In this document: positions 41,718 to 50,261 of the stretch, piece after piece
Numbering within the stretch: position 1 is the first letter of the stretch
How the letters are laid out: the number at the start of each line of letters is the position of its first letter
From: Hymenobacter sp. J193
GTDB lineage: Bacteria > Bacteroidota > Bacteroidia > Cytophagales > Hymenobacteraceae
Direction of reading: 5' to 3'
Assembly (NCBI RefSeq): GCF_024700075.1
Contig: NZ_JAJONE010000001.1
Location: 3,681,001 to 3,745,000 of the forward strand
Length of the DNA: 64,000 nucleotides
Notes under the pieces: model-generated
What the model was told of the DNA's origin: nothing
The model's database searches: none
Seen by the model: the letters and a program-made list of their open reading frames with translations, nothing else
Made by a program: the position numbers and the translations under genes

Positions 41718-42245
41718 ATGAAAAAAGTACTTGTTCTGGCCCTGTCGCTGATGCTGGGTGGTGCCGCCGCTCAGGCCCAATCGACTCCCGCTGCCGCCAC
41801 GCAAGCCGCCGGCCCGCAGATTCAGTTTGCCGAAATGAAGTATGACTTCGGCGTGATTAAGCCCGGCGACGTGGTCGACCACACCTTCACCTTCAAGAAC
41901 ACGGGCACCGCGCCGTTGGTCATTTCCAACATCCAGGCCAGCTGCGGCTGCACCACGCCCGAGTGGACGCGGGAACCCGTGATGCCCGGCAAAACCGGTT
42001 CCATCACCGCCAAATTCAACTCGGCCGGCAAAATGGGCATGCAGAACAAAGTGTTGACCATCGACTCCAACTCGGCCTCGGGCCAGGTGATGGTGTCGTT
42101 GGTAGGCGAAATCCGGGAAGGCGGCGCGGCTACGGCGTCCAACCCCGCCAAAACCGACATAACGGCCCCCGCCGATGCCGACGTGAAGCAGAAAACCAAA
42201 ATGGGCGACGCCAAAATCAAGGCCAAGCACAAAAAGAACTCGTAG
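41718..42245 (+). CDS. DUF1573 secreted protein
   Basis: The product has 175 residues: signal MKKVLVLALSLMLGGAAAQA, then FAEMKYDFGVIKPGDVVDHTFTFKNTGTAPLVI. SNIQASCGCTTPEWTREPV follows, with its conserved CGC. That is the DUF1573 Ig-like domain, frequent in Bacteroidota periplasmic proteins. The Lys-rich tail (about 150-175) is not part of the domain. The role is unknown. A strong terminator follows immediately, so the gene is its own unit. Confidence 0.9.
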   Translation: MKKVLVLALSLMLGGAAAQAQSTPAAATQAAGPQIQFAEMKYDFGVIKPGDVVDHTFTFKNTGTAPLVISNIQASCGCTTPEWTREPVMPGKTGSITAKFNSAGKMGMQNKVLTIDSNSASGQVMVSLVGEIREGGAATASNPAKTDITAPADADVKQKTKMGDAKIKAKHKKNS

Positions 42246-42263
42246 TCGAATCCGACTTAGCAG

Positions 42264-42295
42264 AAAAGGCGCTCCGTATGCACGGAGCGCCTTTT
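42264..42295. terminator. Intrinsic terminator
   Basis: A 14-bp stem (42264-42277 with 42282-42295) with a 4-nt loop and a T run closes the DUF1573 gene and faces the convergent EamA gene. Confidence 0.88.
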
Positions 42296-42323
42296 TTATG
42301 TTCGGCATAGAGCTACAAAATTC

Positions 42324-42752
42324 TTACTTGGGCGCCTTCGTGAAGGCAATGAGCAGGGCCCCGCCGCCCATGAGGGCCGCGCCCAGCCACACCTGCCAGG
42401 TAATCTTCTCCTTGAGAAACACGGCCGCCAGCACAATCGAAAAGACCAGGGAAACCTTATCGAAGGAGGACGTTTGCGAGGCCTGTCCCAACTTGAGGGC
42501 CTGAAACGAGAACAGCGACGACAGGCAGGTGATAATGCCTGCGGCCACCAGAAACAGCCAGGTGCGCCGGTCTATTTCAGCTACCTGCCCCAGGTGCCCC
42601 TGCCAGGCCACCACGCTCCAGGCCACGCCTACAATCAGCACCGACTGAATAGCAAAAGCCACGCTCGACTCGATATTCTTCACGCCCACCTTGGAAAGCG
42701 TCACCACCACGGCCGCCGACACGGCCGCCAGCAACGAGAAAATCCACCACAT
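42324..42752 (-). CDS. Half-size EamA-family transporter
   Basis: The product has 142 residues with about five membrane helices, such as MWWIFSLLAAVSAAVVVTLS, IQSVLIVGVAWSVVAW and WLFLVAAGIITCLSSLFSFQAL. It ends with LGAALMGGGALLIAFTKAP. It has only one EamA domain instead of two, so it should act as a homodimer or with a partner, as in EmrE-like small multidrug or drug/metabolite transporters. I used ATG 42752 rather than a GTG two codons earlier. Substrate unknown. Confidence 0.85.
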   Translation of the reverse strand: MWWIFSLLAAVSAAVVVTLSKVGVKNIESSVAFAIQSVLIVGVAWSVVAWQGHLGQVAEIDRRTWLFLVAAGIITCLSSLFSFQALKLGQASQTSSFDKVSLVFSIVLAAVFLKEKITWQVWLGAALMGGGALLIAFTKAPK

Positions 42753-42925
42753 ACACACCCGGGAAAATGACTACGGCTGCGTGTACGTAACCTGAACCAT
42801 AGGCGGATAGTAGTTTATTATCCGAATACGGCTATATTTCTTTCCTGGGCAGGGGTTCGAAGCCCGCAATAGTAAGCGCACGTATTAGCCACAGCCGGCT
42901 ACCACGCGGTATTGGAAGTAACAAA
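42753..42925. other. Gap between divergent and convergent genes
   Basis: Short intergenic with no gene visible. A possible tRNA T-arm-like GGGTTCGAAGCCC at about 42852-42864 was checked; no acceptor or anticodon arm surrounds it. Confidence 0.3.
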
Positions 42926-43423
42926 CTAACGGGAGTGGGTCATTTCGGCCGGGCACAGAAACTCCAGGCGGATACCGTGGCCCTCCAGGGCCTCGCGGGC
43001 GTGGTGCCAGTCGGTATCCGTCGCATTTACGATAGGCGGGTGGGCCGGATGGGTAAGCGCCACAGCAACGAACTTGCGGTCTGAGAGGTCGAAACGGGCC
43101 AGGTTAGGGTCGGCGGGGAAAGCGGCAAAGGAACCGTCCTCGGCTATTTCCAGGGGTACTTGCTCGCAGAAGACAGGCGTAGCCTTGTTTTGCAGCAGCC
43201 ACTTGAGAAACGCGTTGCCGGGGGTATTGGGGCCTAACGGCTGCAGCTTGTGCCCGTACTCCTTAAGGATCAGAAAGCCCGCATCAATCACCAAGCCACC
43301 TTGTTCGCGCACGGTATCCAGGCGGGTTTTTGCGGCCCGCACGCAGGCCAGGCCCGCATCCGATTTGCCATCGGCGGTCAATAGCACATTGGTATCCAGA
43401 ATGCACTTGGCAGGCGTAGGCAT
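42926..43423 (-). CDS. PIN-domain nuclease, paired with AAA ATPase
   Basis: The product has 165 residues. Putative metal-binding acidic residues are D in CILDTNVLL (residue 10), E in LKEYGHKL (about 54), D in DLSDRKFVAVAL (about 114) and D in NATDTDW (about 134). That is the PIN-like fold found in toxin RNases. The stop of the upstream ATPase gene and this ATG are only 3 bp apart, so the two are translationally linked. The combination suggests that the ATPase controls the nuclease, as in abortive-infection systems. This role is inference. Confidence 0.82.
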   Translation of the reverse strand: MPTPAKCILDTNVLLTADGKSDAGLACVRAAKTRLDTVREQGGLVIDAGFLILKEYGHKLQPLGPNTPGNAFLKWLLQNKATPVFCEQVPLEIAEDGSFAAFPADPNLARFDLSDRKFVAVALTHPAHPPIVNATDTDWHHAREALEGHGIRLEFLCPAEMTHSR

Positions 43424-43426
43424 AGC

Positions 43427-44797
43427 TTATTTCTCCCCCGCGGCTTCGCGGCGCTTTAGCTCGGCGTCCATCATGGCGGAAGCATCGGCAAAGGAGTCGC
43501 CGAAGAAGTTGTTGGGCCAGTTGCGGATGTTGCCGTATTCGTCCAGGTCTAGCGGGGTGAGAGTGGAGGCGGCGCCCACAAAATCGGTGAAATATAGTTT
43601 CACCTGCTCCGTGGGCAAGGCTTCTTCCGCCAGCCGCCGCTGCAGGCGCTGCAACAGATGCTCACTGTGGCTTTCCAGAATAATCTGCACGTTGCGCCGC
43701 TTGATGGCGTCAATAAATACATCGGCCAGCCCCGCCTGCACGGCCGGGTGCAAATGAATTTCGGGCTGCTCCAGAATAATAGTGGAGCCTTCCGGCACGT
43801 AAAACAGCAGCACCAGCACTGGCAGCAGCTGCGACACGCCGAAACCTACGTCGGTCAAAAATACCTCCGCCGATTCGGCCGTGCGTTTAATGCGTACTTC
43901 ATATTCTTTCCGGTTCGGCGCAATCGGACGTACTTCGAAGGAGTGAATCATACCTAGCTCTTCTAACCAATAAGCAACATGCTCCTCTAGTGTGCGAAAT
44001 ACGTTGTCTTGGATTTTTATAGTAGCTAGCCGTTTTGAATATAGTAAAGCAGCTACAGCTTTTTCTCCTCGGTTTCCAACTCCTTCAGGTTGTTCACCTC
44101 CCCAAACGTATAATCGATTAGGATATTCTCTTAAAGGGCCTAGATAATAAGTGCGCTTAAATAATTGTTCAAACTCGAATACCATCCTTGCTATCTGATC
44201 GTATTGCCCCGCTGGTAAAGCAAATCCAGAAGGCATTCCATAAAATTTATTTATTTCCACGTAGCGTTGAGGAAATCTAACTGCTTCATGAGAATGAGGA
44301 TCTGTTAAACCTTCTGTGAGCAGAGAGTAAATAGGTGAACTAGTCTCGTAATCCTGGCCGGTCATTTGTAGCGTAAAAGACCTTTCTTTACTTCTGTAAT
44401 GATAATTCTGTAAAGATATATGGTCACCTCTTTTTCTTATTTTGCTTTCAAATGTGTTTTTATAATTTGCCCAAGTGAACTTGCGTAAGTGTTTAGGAGA
44501 AAAGGCTTCATCTATTAATAGCTTCCATTCTACCTTGAAGGTAATTTCTGCAGGGTCTTTACGTTGATGCACTACATCGTACAAAGTGCCTAAGTCTACA
44601 TAAGACCTCTCATCTCCTAAATTTAAAATCTGCAGTCTATCCGACGATTCCACCGTCTGTTTGAGCATCAGCAGGAACTGCAGGATGCTGGTTTTGCCGG
44701 AGGAGTTGGTGCCGAAGAAGCCGGTGAGGGAGCCGAATTCGATGGTGTCGGTATCCTTCCAGGATTTGAAATTCTGGATGCGCAAAGAGTTTAGCAT
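43427..44797 (-). CDS. AAA ATPase, DUF3696 / OLD-like, of candidate defence module
   Basis: The product has 456 residues from ATG 44797 (MLNSLRIQNFKSWKD). Walker A is GFFGTNSSGKTSILQ (about 27-41). An ABC-like signature VGFGVSQLLPVLVLL (near 310), Walker B STIILEQPEIHLHP and H-loop LESHSEHLLQRL follow. The C-terminal tail ends in AELKRREAAGEK, where DUF3696 normally lies. The AT-rich middle (43950-44640) contains the insert between Walker A and signature. The gene is in operon with the PIN nuclease at 42926-43423. OLD/DUF3696 ATPases act in several anti-phage systems; a defence role here is inference. Confidence 0.85.
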   Translation of the reverse strand: MLNSLRIQNFKSWKDTDTIEFGSLTGFFGTNSSGKTSILQFLLMLKQTVESSDRLQILNLGDERSYVDLGTLYDVVHQRKDPAEITFKVEWKLLIDEAFSPKHLRKFTWANYKNTFESKIRKRGDHISLQNYHYRSKERSFTLQMTGQDYETSSPIYSLLTEGLTDPHSHEAVRFPQRYVEINKFYGMPSGFALPAGQYDQIARMVFEFEQLFKRTYYLGPLREYPNRLYVWGGEQPEGVGNRGEKAVAALLYSKRLATIKIQDNVFRTLEEHVAYWLEELGMIHSFEVRPIAPNRKEYEVRIKRTAESAEVFLTDVGFGVSQLLPVLVLLFYVPEGSTIILEQPEIHLHPAVQAGLADVFIDAIKRRNVQIILESHSEHLLQRLQRRLAEEALPTEQVKLYFTDFVGAASTLTPLDLDEYGNIRNWPNNFFGDSFADASAMMDAELKRREAAGEK

Positions 44798-44817
44798 AGC
44801 GGAAGACGTGAGGAAAG

Positions 44818-44825
44818 CGAAGGTA
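44818..44825 (-). promoter_or_regulatory. -7 element of the AAA/PIN operon
   Basis: Minus-strand TACCTTCG is close to the TAnnTTTG consensus and gives a short leader of about 20 nt. Confidence 0.5.
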
Positions 44826-44847
44826 CGCGAACCAGCCGAACGATGTA

Positions 44848-44969
44848 GAGACGCGTATTCGCGTCTCCTCGTTGAACGACCTATAACAACTGTCATTCCG
44901 AGCAAAGCGAGGAATCTTAAGAAGCGTGGACGGGCCAAGCCAGATTCCTCGCTTTGCTCGGAATGACAG
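44848..44969. repeat. Two palindromes around a TCGTTGAACGA core
   Basis: Hairpin 1 is GAGACGCG-TATT-CGCGTCTC (44848-44867). TCGTTGAACGA follows at 44869-44879, then a long inverted repeat with perfect 28-bp arms (44890-44917 with 44942-44969) and a 24-nt loop. The arrangement is related to the repeats at 21497 and 36168, although the stem sequences differ. Confidence 0.72.
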
Positions 44970-45004
44970 GGGCCACCTCGTTCGGCACCGACCTTTTCGC
45001 GGCG

Positions 45005-45012
45005 TATCTTTG
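45005..45012 (+). promoter_or_regulatory. -7 element of topB
   Basis: TATCTTTG matches TAnnTTTG, leaving a leader of about 50 nt before the TTG start at 45070. Confidence 0.55.
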
Positions 45013-45069
45013 TTGATTGTCTGCCGGCCCGGAGCCGGTGTTATCATCCATCCGAGAGAATCCCACGAG

Positions 45070-47625
45070 TTGAAAGTCTGCATTGCCGAAAAGCCCAGCG
45101 TCGCCCGCGAAATTGCCCACGTGCTGGGTGCCAGCCGCAAAATGGATGGCTACTTCGAGGGCAACGGCTACCAGGTCACCTGGACGTTTGGGCACTTCTG
45201 CCAGCTGCGCGAGCCCGAAGACTACCGCCCCGAGTGGAAGCGCTGGAGCATCCACGATTTGCCCATGCTGCCCGAGAACTTCGGCATCAAGCTTATGCGC
45301 CGCGACGACGGGGTGGTGCGCCAGTTCAACGTCATCAAGAACCTGCTGGCCTCTGCCGAGGAAGTCATCAACTGCGGCGACGCCGGGCAGGAAGGGGAGG
45401 TCATTCAGCGCTGGGTGCTGCTCGAAGCCAAGTACCGCAAGCCCATCAAGCGCCTCTGGATATCGTCGCTCACCGAGGAAGCCATCCGCCAGGGCTTTGC
45501 CAACCTGCGCGATGGGGCCGAGTTCGAGAAGCTCTACCAGGCCGGCAAAAGCCGCGCCGTGGGCGACTGGCTGCTGGGTTTGAACGCGACGCGCCTGTTC
45601 ACGCTCAAGTACGCGCCCGGGCAGCGGCAGGTGCTCAGCATCGGGCGGGTGCAAACGCCCACGCTGGCCTTGCTGGTGGACCGGTACCACGAAATCCAGA
45701 ACTTCCGGCCCGAGCCTTACTGGGTGCTGCGCACCGAGTACCGGGGCACCATGTTCAGCCACGTAGCCCCCGTCAAGAAAGGCAAGGACGATGACGAGCC
45801 CGACGGGGTGCTTGCTGAAAAGGCCCGCCTGAAAGCCCGCGGCTACTTCGTGACCCAGGAGGAAGCCGATGAGGCCATGGCGGCGGTAAAAGACGTGCCC
45901 CTGACGGTGACCAACGTCGAAATCAAGAAGGCCCTGGAAAGCCCGCCCGCCCTGTTCGACCTCACCTCCCTGCAGGTGCAGTGCAACAACCAGCTGGGCC
46001 TTTCGGCCGAGGATACCCTCAAAACCGTGCAGGGCCTCTACGAGAAGAAAGTGGTGAGCTACCCCCGTGTGGATACCACCTTCCTGCCCGACGACCAGTA
46101 CCCTAAAATTGCGGGCATCATGCGCGGGCTCGGGGCCTACGCGGGCCTCACCGCGCCCCTGCTGGCCACCAAAATCAAGAAGAGCCCCAAGGTTTTCAAC
46201 AACAACAAAGTCACCGACCACCACGCCATTATTCCCACCGGGGCCAGCGCGGGCGGCCTGGGCCACCACGAGCAAAGCGTGTATGACATCATCGTGCGCC
46301 GCTTCCTGGCCGCTTTCTACCCCGACTGCGAAGTTTCCAACACAACGGTGACGGCCGACGCGGCCGGCCGCACTTTCCGGGTGCGGGGCCGCCAGATTCT
46401 CAACCCCGGCTGGCGCGTGGTTTACGGCGACCCGGAAAAGCAGCAGGCGCCCTCGGCCCCCAAAGCCACCGGCGAGGGCGACGATGATGTGGTGAACACC
46501 GTGCTGCCCAGCTTCGAGAAAGGCGAAAGCGGCCCCCACAAGCCCCGGCTGGATTCCAAGATGACCCAGCCCCCGCGCGAGTACTCCGAGGCCATGCTCC
46601 TGCGCGGCATGGAAACCGCCGGCCGCAACGTCGACGACGAGGAACTGCGCCAGGCCATGAAGGAAAACGGCATCGGCCGCCCTTCTACGCGGGCCGCCAT
46701 CATCGAAACCCTGTTCAAGCGCGGCTACATCCGCCGCGACAAAAAGAAGGTGGTGCCCACCCCCACCGGCGTGGAGCTGATTGGCCTGATTCGTAACCCT
46801 ACCCTCAAATCGGCGGAGCTGACGGGGCAGTGGGAGCGGAAGCTGCGCCAGATTGAAGGCGGCCAGCTGGAGCCCGAGCAGTTCCTGAGCGACCTGAAGG
46901 CCCTGGTGCGCGAGATGGTACAGGAAGTAAAGCAGGATGGCTCCGGCCGCGGCATCAGCATTCACCGGCCCGAAATGGCCGACCTCACCGGCCAGAAAGC
47001 CGCCGCGGGTGCCAAGGCCAGTCCGCCCAAGGCCGCGCCGACGCCGGCCGTGCCGGGGGCGCTGGGGCCGTGCCCGGCTTGCGGAGGCGGCCACGTGCTG
47101 CGTGGCAAAACCGCTCTGGGCTGTTCGCGCTGGAAAGAAGGCTGCCAGTTCCGCCTGCCTCCGGAGTTTGAGGGCAAGAAACTCACCGACAAACAGGTGG
47201 GCGACCTGCTCAAAAAAGGCCGCACCCAGGTGATGCAGGGCTTTTTGGACGATGCCGGGCAGAAGTTTGGGGCCGCCATTCGCCTCACGCCGCAGCGCAC
47301 CCTGGAGCTGGTGCGCGCCGCCGAAAGCAAGCCCACCACGCCCTCCGACCCTGGCCAGATTCCGTGCCCGGTGTGCCGCCTGGGCCAGATGCTGCGCGGC
47401 AAAAGCGCCTGGGGCTGCTCCCGCTTCCGCGAAGACTGCCAGTTTCGGGTGCCCTTCGAGTGGGGCGGCAAAACCCTGTCCGACGCCCAGATGAATCAGC
47501 TGCTGCGCAAAGGCAAAACCGGCGTCATCCGCGGGTTCGTGTCCAGCAAAACCGGCAACCGCTACGAAGCCGTGCTGCAAGTGACGCCCGAAGGTCGCAT
47601 CGAGCCGATTTTCGGGCAGGGGTGA
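45070..47625 (+). CDS. topB: DNA topoisomerase III, type IA
   Basis: This 851-residue ATP-independent decatenase has its start at a TTG (45070, reading MKVCIAEKPSVAREIAHVLG) because no ATG gives this conserved N-terminus. TOPRIM contains NCGDAGQEGEVIQRW (about 102) and AEKPSVA. The catalytic Tyr lies in VVSYPRVDTTFLP (about 334), and THHA-like DHHAIIPTG follows. The C-terminus holds two topoisomerase zinc-ribbon repeats: CPACGGGHVLRGKTALGCSRW...C and CPVCRLGQMLRGKSAWGCSRF...C. It separates intertwined DNA after replication or recombination. Its stop overlaps the start of the next gene. Confidence 0.93.
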   Translation: MKVCIAEKPSVAREIAHVLGASRKMDGYFEGNGYQVTWTFGHFCQLREPEDYRPEWKRWSIHDLPMLPENFGIKLMRRDDGVVRQFNVIKNLLASAEEVINCGDAGQEGEVIQRWVLLEAKYRKPIKRLWISSLTEEAIRQGFANLRDGAEFEKLYQAGKSRAVGDWLLGLNATRLFTLKYAPGQRQVLSIGRVQTPTLALLVDRYHEIQNFRPEPYWVLRTEYRGTMFSHVAPVKKGKDDDEPDGVLAEKARLKARGYFVTQEEADEAMAAVKDVPLTVTNVEIKKALESPPALFDLTSLQVQCNNQLGLSAEDTLKTVQGLYEKKVVSYPRVDTTFLPDDQYPKIAGIMRGLGAYAGLTAPLLATKIKKSPKVFNNNKVTDHHAIIPTGASAGGLGHHEQSVYDIIVRRFLAAFYPDCEVSNTTVTADAAGRTFRVRGRQILNPGWRVVYGDPEKQQAPSAPKATGEGDDDVVNTVLPSFEKGESGPHKPRLDSKMTQPPREYSEAMLLRGMETAGRNVDDEELRQAMKENGIGRPSTRAAIIETLFKRGYIRRDKKKVVPTPTGVELIGLIRNPTLKSAELTGQWERKLRQIEGGQLEPEQFLSDLKALVREMVQEVKQDGSGRGISIHRPEMADLTGQKAAAGAKASPPKAAPTPAVPGALGPCPACGGGHVLRGKTALGCSRWKEGCQFRLPPEFEGKKLTDKQVGDLLKKGRTQVMQGFLDDAGQKFGAAIRLTPQRTLELVRAAESKPTTPSDPGQIPCPVCRLGQMLRGKSAWGCSRFREDCQFRVPFEWGGKTLSDAQMNQLLRKGKTGVIRGFVSSKTGNRYEAVLQVTPEGRIEPIFGQG

Positions 47626-48552
47626 TGCGTAGGTGGCTTAAACTATTCTTGATAAGCCTGTTGCTGATGCTCTGGGCAGGTCATGCCCAGGCCCAGGAAA
47701 AAAGCGAGCCGCATTGCTGCCCTGCAAACCGACGCTCAGGTGCTGGACCTCATCCACCCCCTGGGGTGGGAGTATGCCGAAGCAACGCTGGGCGACTCCG
47801 CCGCAGCAGCGTATAAGCCGTACCGTTTCACTCGGTTTGCCGTGCGCAGCGGTCAGACGTGGTTCAAGGCTGATTTCGACCAGAACGGCCTGCCGGATTT
47901 GTTGGTGCTGGCCCAACGTAAGAATACCAGCTTGGTGTTCTGCGTGCTGGATATGGGTAGCAAACTGCTCGTAGTGCGCAATTTCTACAACGTACTGAAC
48001 CGCCGATATCCGGTAGCGCGCGTGGTTGTGGAGCAAGGCCAACACCTCCTAGAGTATGCTGACTATGCCCGCAGCCACGGCCCAAGGAGACAGTTGCAAA
48101 ACCGCCGCACGCAGCTGCTGTCGTACGTAGGTGGCGGCTTTGTGGAGTACAATGCTCACCCCACGCAGCACCGCATTCAACGGGTTGAGTACGAAGGCTA
48201 CTCCGTATATCATCAGGCTATCCGTACCCGCATCACCGTGACCGAAGAATCCGTGCATCTCTGGCGTCGCCGGGCGGAAGCCCTGGATACGACGAAGGTG
48301 ACCATGCAACAGCGCGCAAGTCGCCTGCTTCCGGCGCAGAAGATACAACTGGCGGAGCTGCTCAACTATATAAAGTTTGCCGGCTTACCGGCCAGCTTTG
48401 CCCTTTCACCGCAAAATCACCGCACCCACGTCAAACTGGTAATAGAATATAACGACGGCCAGCGCAAGGTCGTAGAAGATTTGAATGGCACCGGCACGGC
48501 TGGCCTTCGGCAGCTGTATCGGTTGCTGAATGGCTTAGTCAGTTCTCCATAG
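47624..48552 (+). CDS. Secreted hypothetical protein, frameshifted
   Basis: The ATG at 47624 overlaps the topB stop (TGATG), so the genes are translationally coupled. A clear signal peptide follows (MRRWLKLFLISLLLMLWAGH, then AQAQEK). The frame is lost at a run of six A (47698-47703); with five A it continues ASRIAALQTDAQVLDLIHPL to 48552. The full protein is about 308 residues. The mature domain has WFKADFDQNGLPDLLVLAQR and a C-terminal VIEYNDGQRKVVEDLNGTGT. I do not recognise a family. The frame shift probably reflects a base-calling error, since both flanks are protein-like. Confidence 0.75.
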
Positions 48553-48566
48553 ATAAAGGAATATCT

Positions 48567-48797
48567 ATGCATCCCCAACTCGGTAAAACCCTAGTTCTCC
48601 TTGGTCTAGCCATCGTCCTGCTGGGCGCGTTTCTGTGGCTGGGCGGGGGGTGGCTGCTGGGCTGGTTTGGCCACCTGCCCGGTGATATTCGGGTGGAGCG
48701 GCCGGGGTTTCGGTTCTACGCGCCCATCGTATCCATGCTGCTGGTGAGCTTGCTGCTAAGCGCCGTGCTCTGGCTGTGGCGGCGGTGGGGTGGGTAA
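48567..48797 (+). CDS. DUF2905 membrane protein
   Basis: This 76-residue protein has two hydrophobic helices (TLVLLGLAIVLLGAFLWLGG and YAPIVSMLLVSLLLSAVLWL). Between them lies the characteristic LPGDIRVERPGFRFYAPI, the conserved motif of this small membrane-protein family. Role unknown. Its last 42 bp overlap the 3' end of the convergent SDR gene. Confidence 0.85.
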   Translation: MHPQLGKTLVLLGLAIVLLGAFLWLGGGWLLGWFGHLPGDIRVERPGFRFYAPIVSMLLVSLLLSAVLWLWRRWGG

Positions 48798-50261
48798 GGC
48801 ACGAGCCGGCGGACCCGTGTACTCCACTATATTCTCCACCATGCCCCGAAAAATGATGGCGTGGAAAGGCACCAGCGAGTACCAGTACAAGCGCCCAGCC
48901 AGGCCCCGGGGCCGGAACACGGCCAGCTGCTCCAGGGTGTGGGTGCCGTCGTCGTTGGGCAAAATCTGGAACTGCAGCCAAGCTTCACCGGGTAGCTTCA
49001 TTTCGGCATAGAGCAATAGGCGGCGGGCGGCCGGGTCGGCCACCAGCACGCGCCAGAAGTCGAGCGGGTCGCCGGCGCGCAGGTCGGTAGGGGAGCGGCG
49101 GCCCCGGCGCAGGCCCACGCCACCCACCAACTTATCCAGGAGGCCGCGCACCCGCCACAGCCAGTCTACTTTATACCAGCCCCGCTGCCCGCCAATCTGC
49201 CACACGTTGCGGCGCACGGCCTCTGGGTCGCGCCGGAAGCGCAGGCGCCGACAGTCCTGCAGAATGCCGTGCCGGGGCAGCTGAATGTGGTCCATATAGG
49301 CCGGGGGCATTACCCCGCTGCTAAGCGCGTCGCTCCAGCTGCTCACTACCTCGTTCTGCTCAATGCGCTGGTAGGCCAGCTCCACGGCGGCGCGGTACGG
49401 CATGCAGGCATGGGGCACCACCGCCTCAATGCTGCGGTCCGGGTCCACGATGGTGTCGTTGCGCAGACTTTCCACCAGGCTCTGGGCCAGGGAAAACGTG
49501 GTGCTGGTCACCAGATACAGCCACCAGGAGGAAAGGCGGGGCGTGAGCACGGGCACCGTGAAAATATAGCGCCGGTAGCCGCGAACTTGCGCCAGCTCCA
49601 GCAGCATCTGCCGGTAGGTTAGCACGTCCGGCCCGCCCACGTCAAAGGAGCGGCCCTGGCAGGCGGGATTGTCGAGCACGGCCAGCAGGTAGTGCATCAC
49701 GTCGCGGATGCCCAGGGGCTGACAGCGCGAGTTCAACCAGCGCGGCGTCACCATCACCGGCAGCTTTTCCACCAGGTCCCGGATGATTTCAAACGAGGCC
49801 GAGCCCGAGCCGATGATGATGCTGGCCCGCAGTACTGTGAGCGAGGCGCGGGCCTGCTTGCGCAGTACCTTTTCCACGGCCTTGCGGGAGCGAAGGTGCA
49901 CGCTCAGGGCCCGGTCGTTGGCAATGCCGGAAAGATAGACTACCTGCTTGGCCGCCGTGCGGTTGAGGTACTGCGCGAAATTGTGGGCCGACTCCTGCTC
50001 CAGGCGGAAAAAGTCTTTGTCGTGCCCGCTCATGGAGTGCACCAGGTAGTAGGCCGCGTCCACGTCCAGGGGCAGGTCGGCCAGGGAATCGGGACGTAGC
50101 AGGTCGCCCTGTACTACACGCACCTGTTGGCGCAAAGTCTCGGGCAGGTCTACCCGGCGGGCGTCGCGCACGAGGCAGGTTACGTGGTGGCCGGCCTGCA
50201 CCAATAGGGGCAATAGACGCTGGCCAATGTAGCCATTGGCACCGGTAAGCAGAATGTTCAT
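48756..50261 (-). CDS. NAD(P)-binding SDR with DUF2867 domain
   Basis: This 501-residue protein begins with a Rossmann fold, MNILLTGANGYIGQRLLPLL (GxxGxxG as GANGYIG), and VTCLVRDARRVDLPE. The extended-SDR core contains YLVHSMSGHDKDF (about 95) and VVYLSGIAND. A C-terminal domain of about 190 residues (from about 310) matches the DUF2867 pattern, with WWYLYLV-type hydrophobics and GRLYWYSLVPFHAIIFRGMV near its end. It is probably an oxidoreductase or isomerase that uses NAD(P)H. Its 3' end overlaps the DUF2905 gene by 42 bp. Confidence 0.87.
   Translation of the reverse strand: MNILLTGANGYIGQRLLPLLVQAGHHVTCLVRDARRVDLPETLRQQVRVVQGDLLRPDSLADLPLDVDAAYYLVHSMSGHDKDFFRLEQESAHNFAQYLNRTAAKQVVYLSGIANDRALSVHLRSRKAVEKVLRKQARASLTVLRASIIIGSGSASFEIIRDLVEKLPVMVTPRWLNSRCQPLGIRDVMHYLLAVLDNPACQGRSFDVGGPDVLTYRQMLLELAQVRGYRRYIFTVPVLTPRLSSWWLYLVTSTTFSLAQSLVESLRNDTIVDPDRSIEAVVPHACMPYRAAVELAYQRIEQNEVVSSWSDALSSGVMPPAYMDHIQLPRHGILQDCRRLRFRRDPEAVRRNVWQIGGQRGWYKVDWLWRVRGLLDKLVGGVGLRRGRRSPTDLRAGDPLDFWRVLVADPAARRLLLYAEMKLPGEAWLQFQILPNDDGTHTLEQLAVFRPRGLAGRLYWYSLVPFHAIIFRGMVENIVEYTGPPARALPTPPPPQPEHGA

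Noticed and set aside
42850..42866. tRNA T-arm-like sequence GGGTTCGAAGCCC
   Set aside because: No acceptor stem, anticodon arm or CCA-proximal pairing can be drawn around it on either strand, so this is a chance match.
44917..47580. Very long stop-free frame (887 codons) opposite topB
   Set aside because: It is an antisense shadow of a GC-rich gene: Gly/Ala/His/Gln-rich translation, no motif, and all codon bias belongs to topB. The same applies to other long antisense frames, such as those opposite 8802-11969 and 59811-62735.
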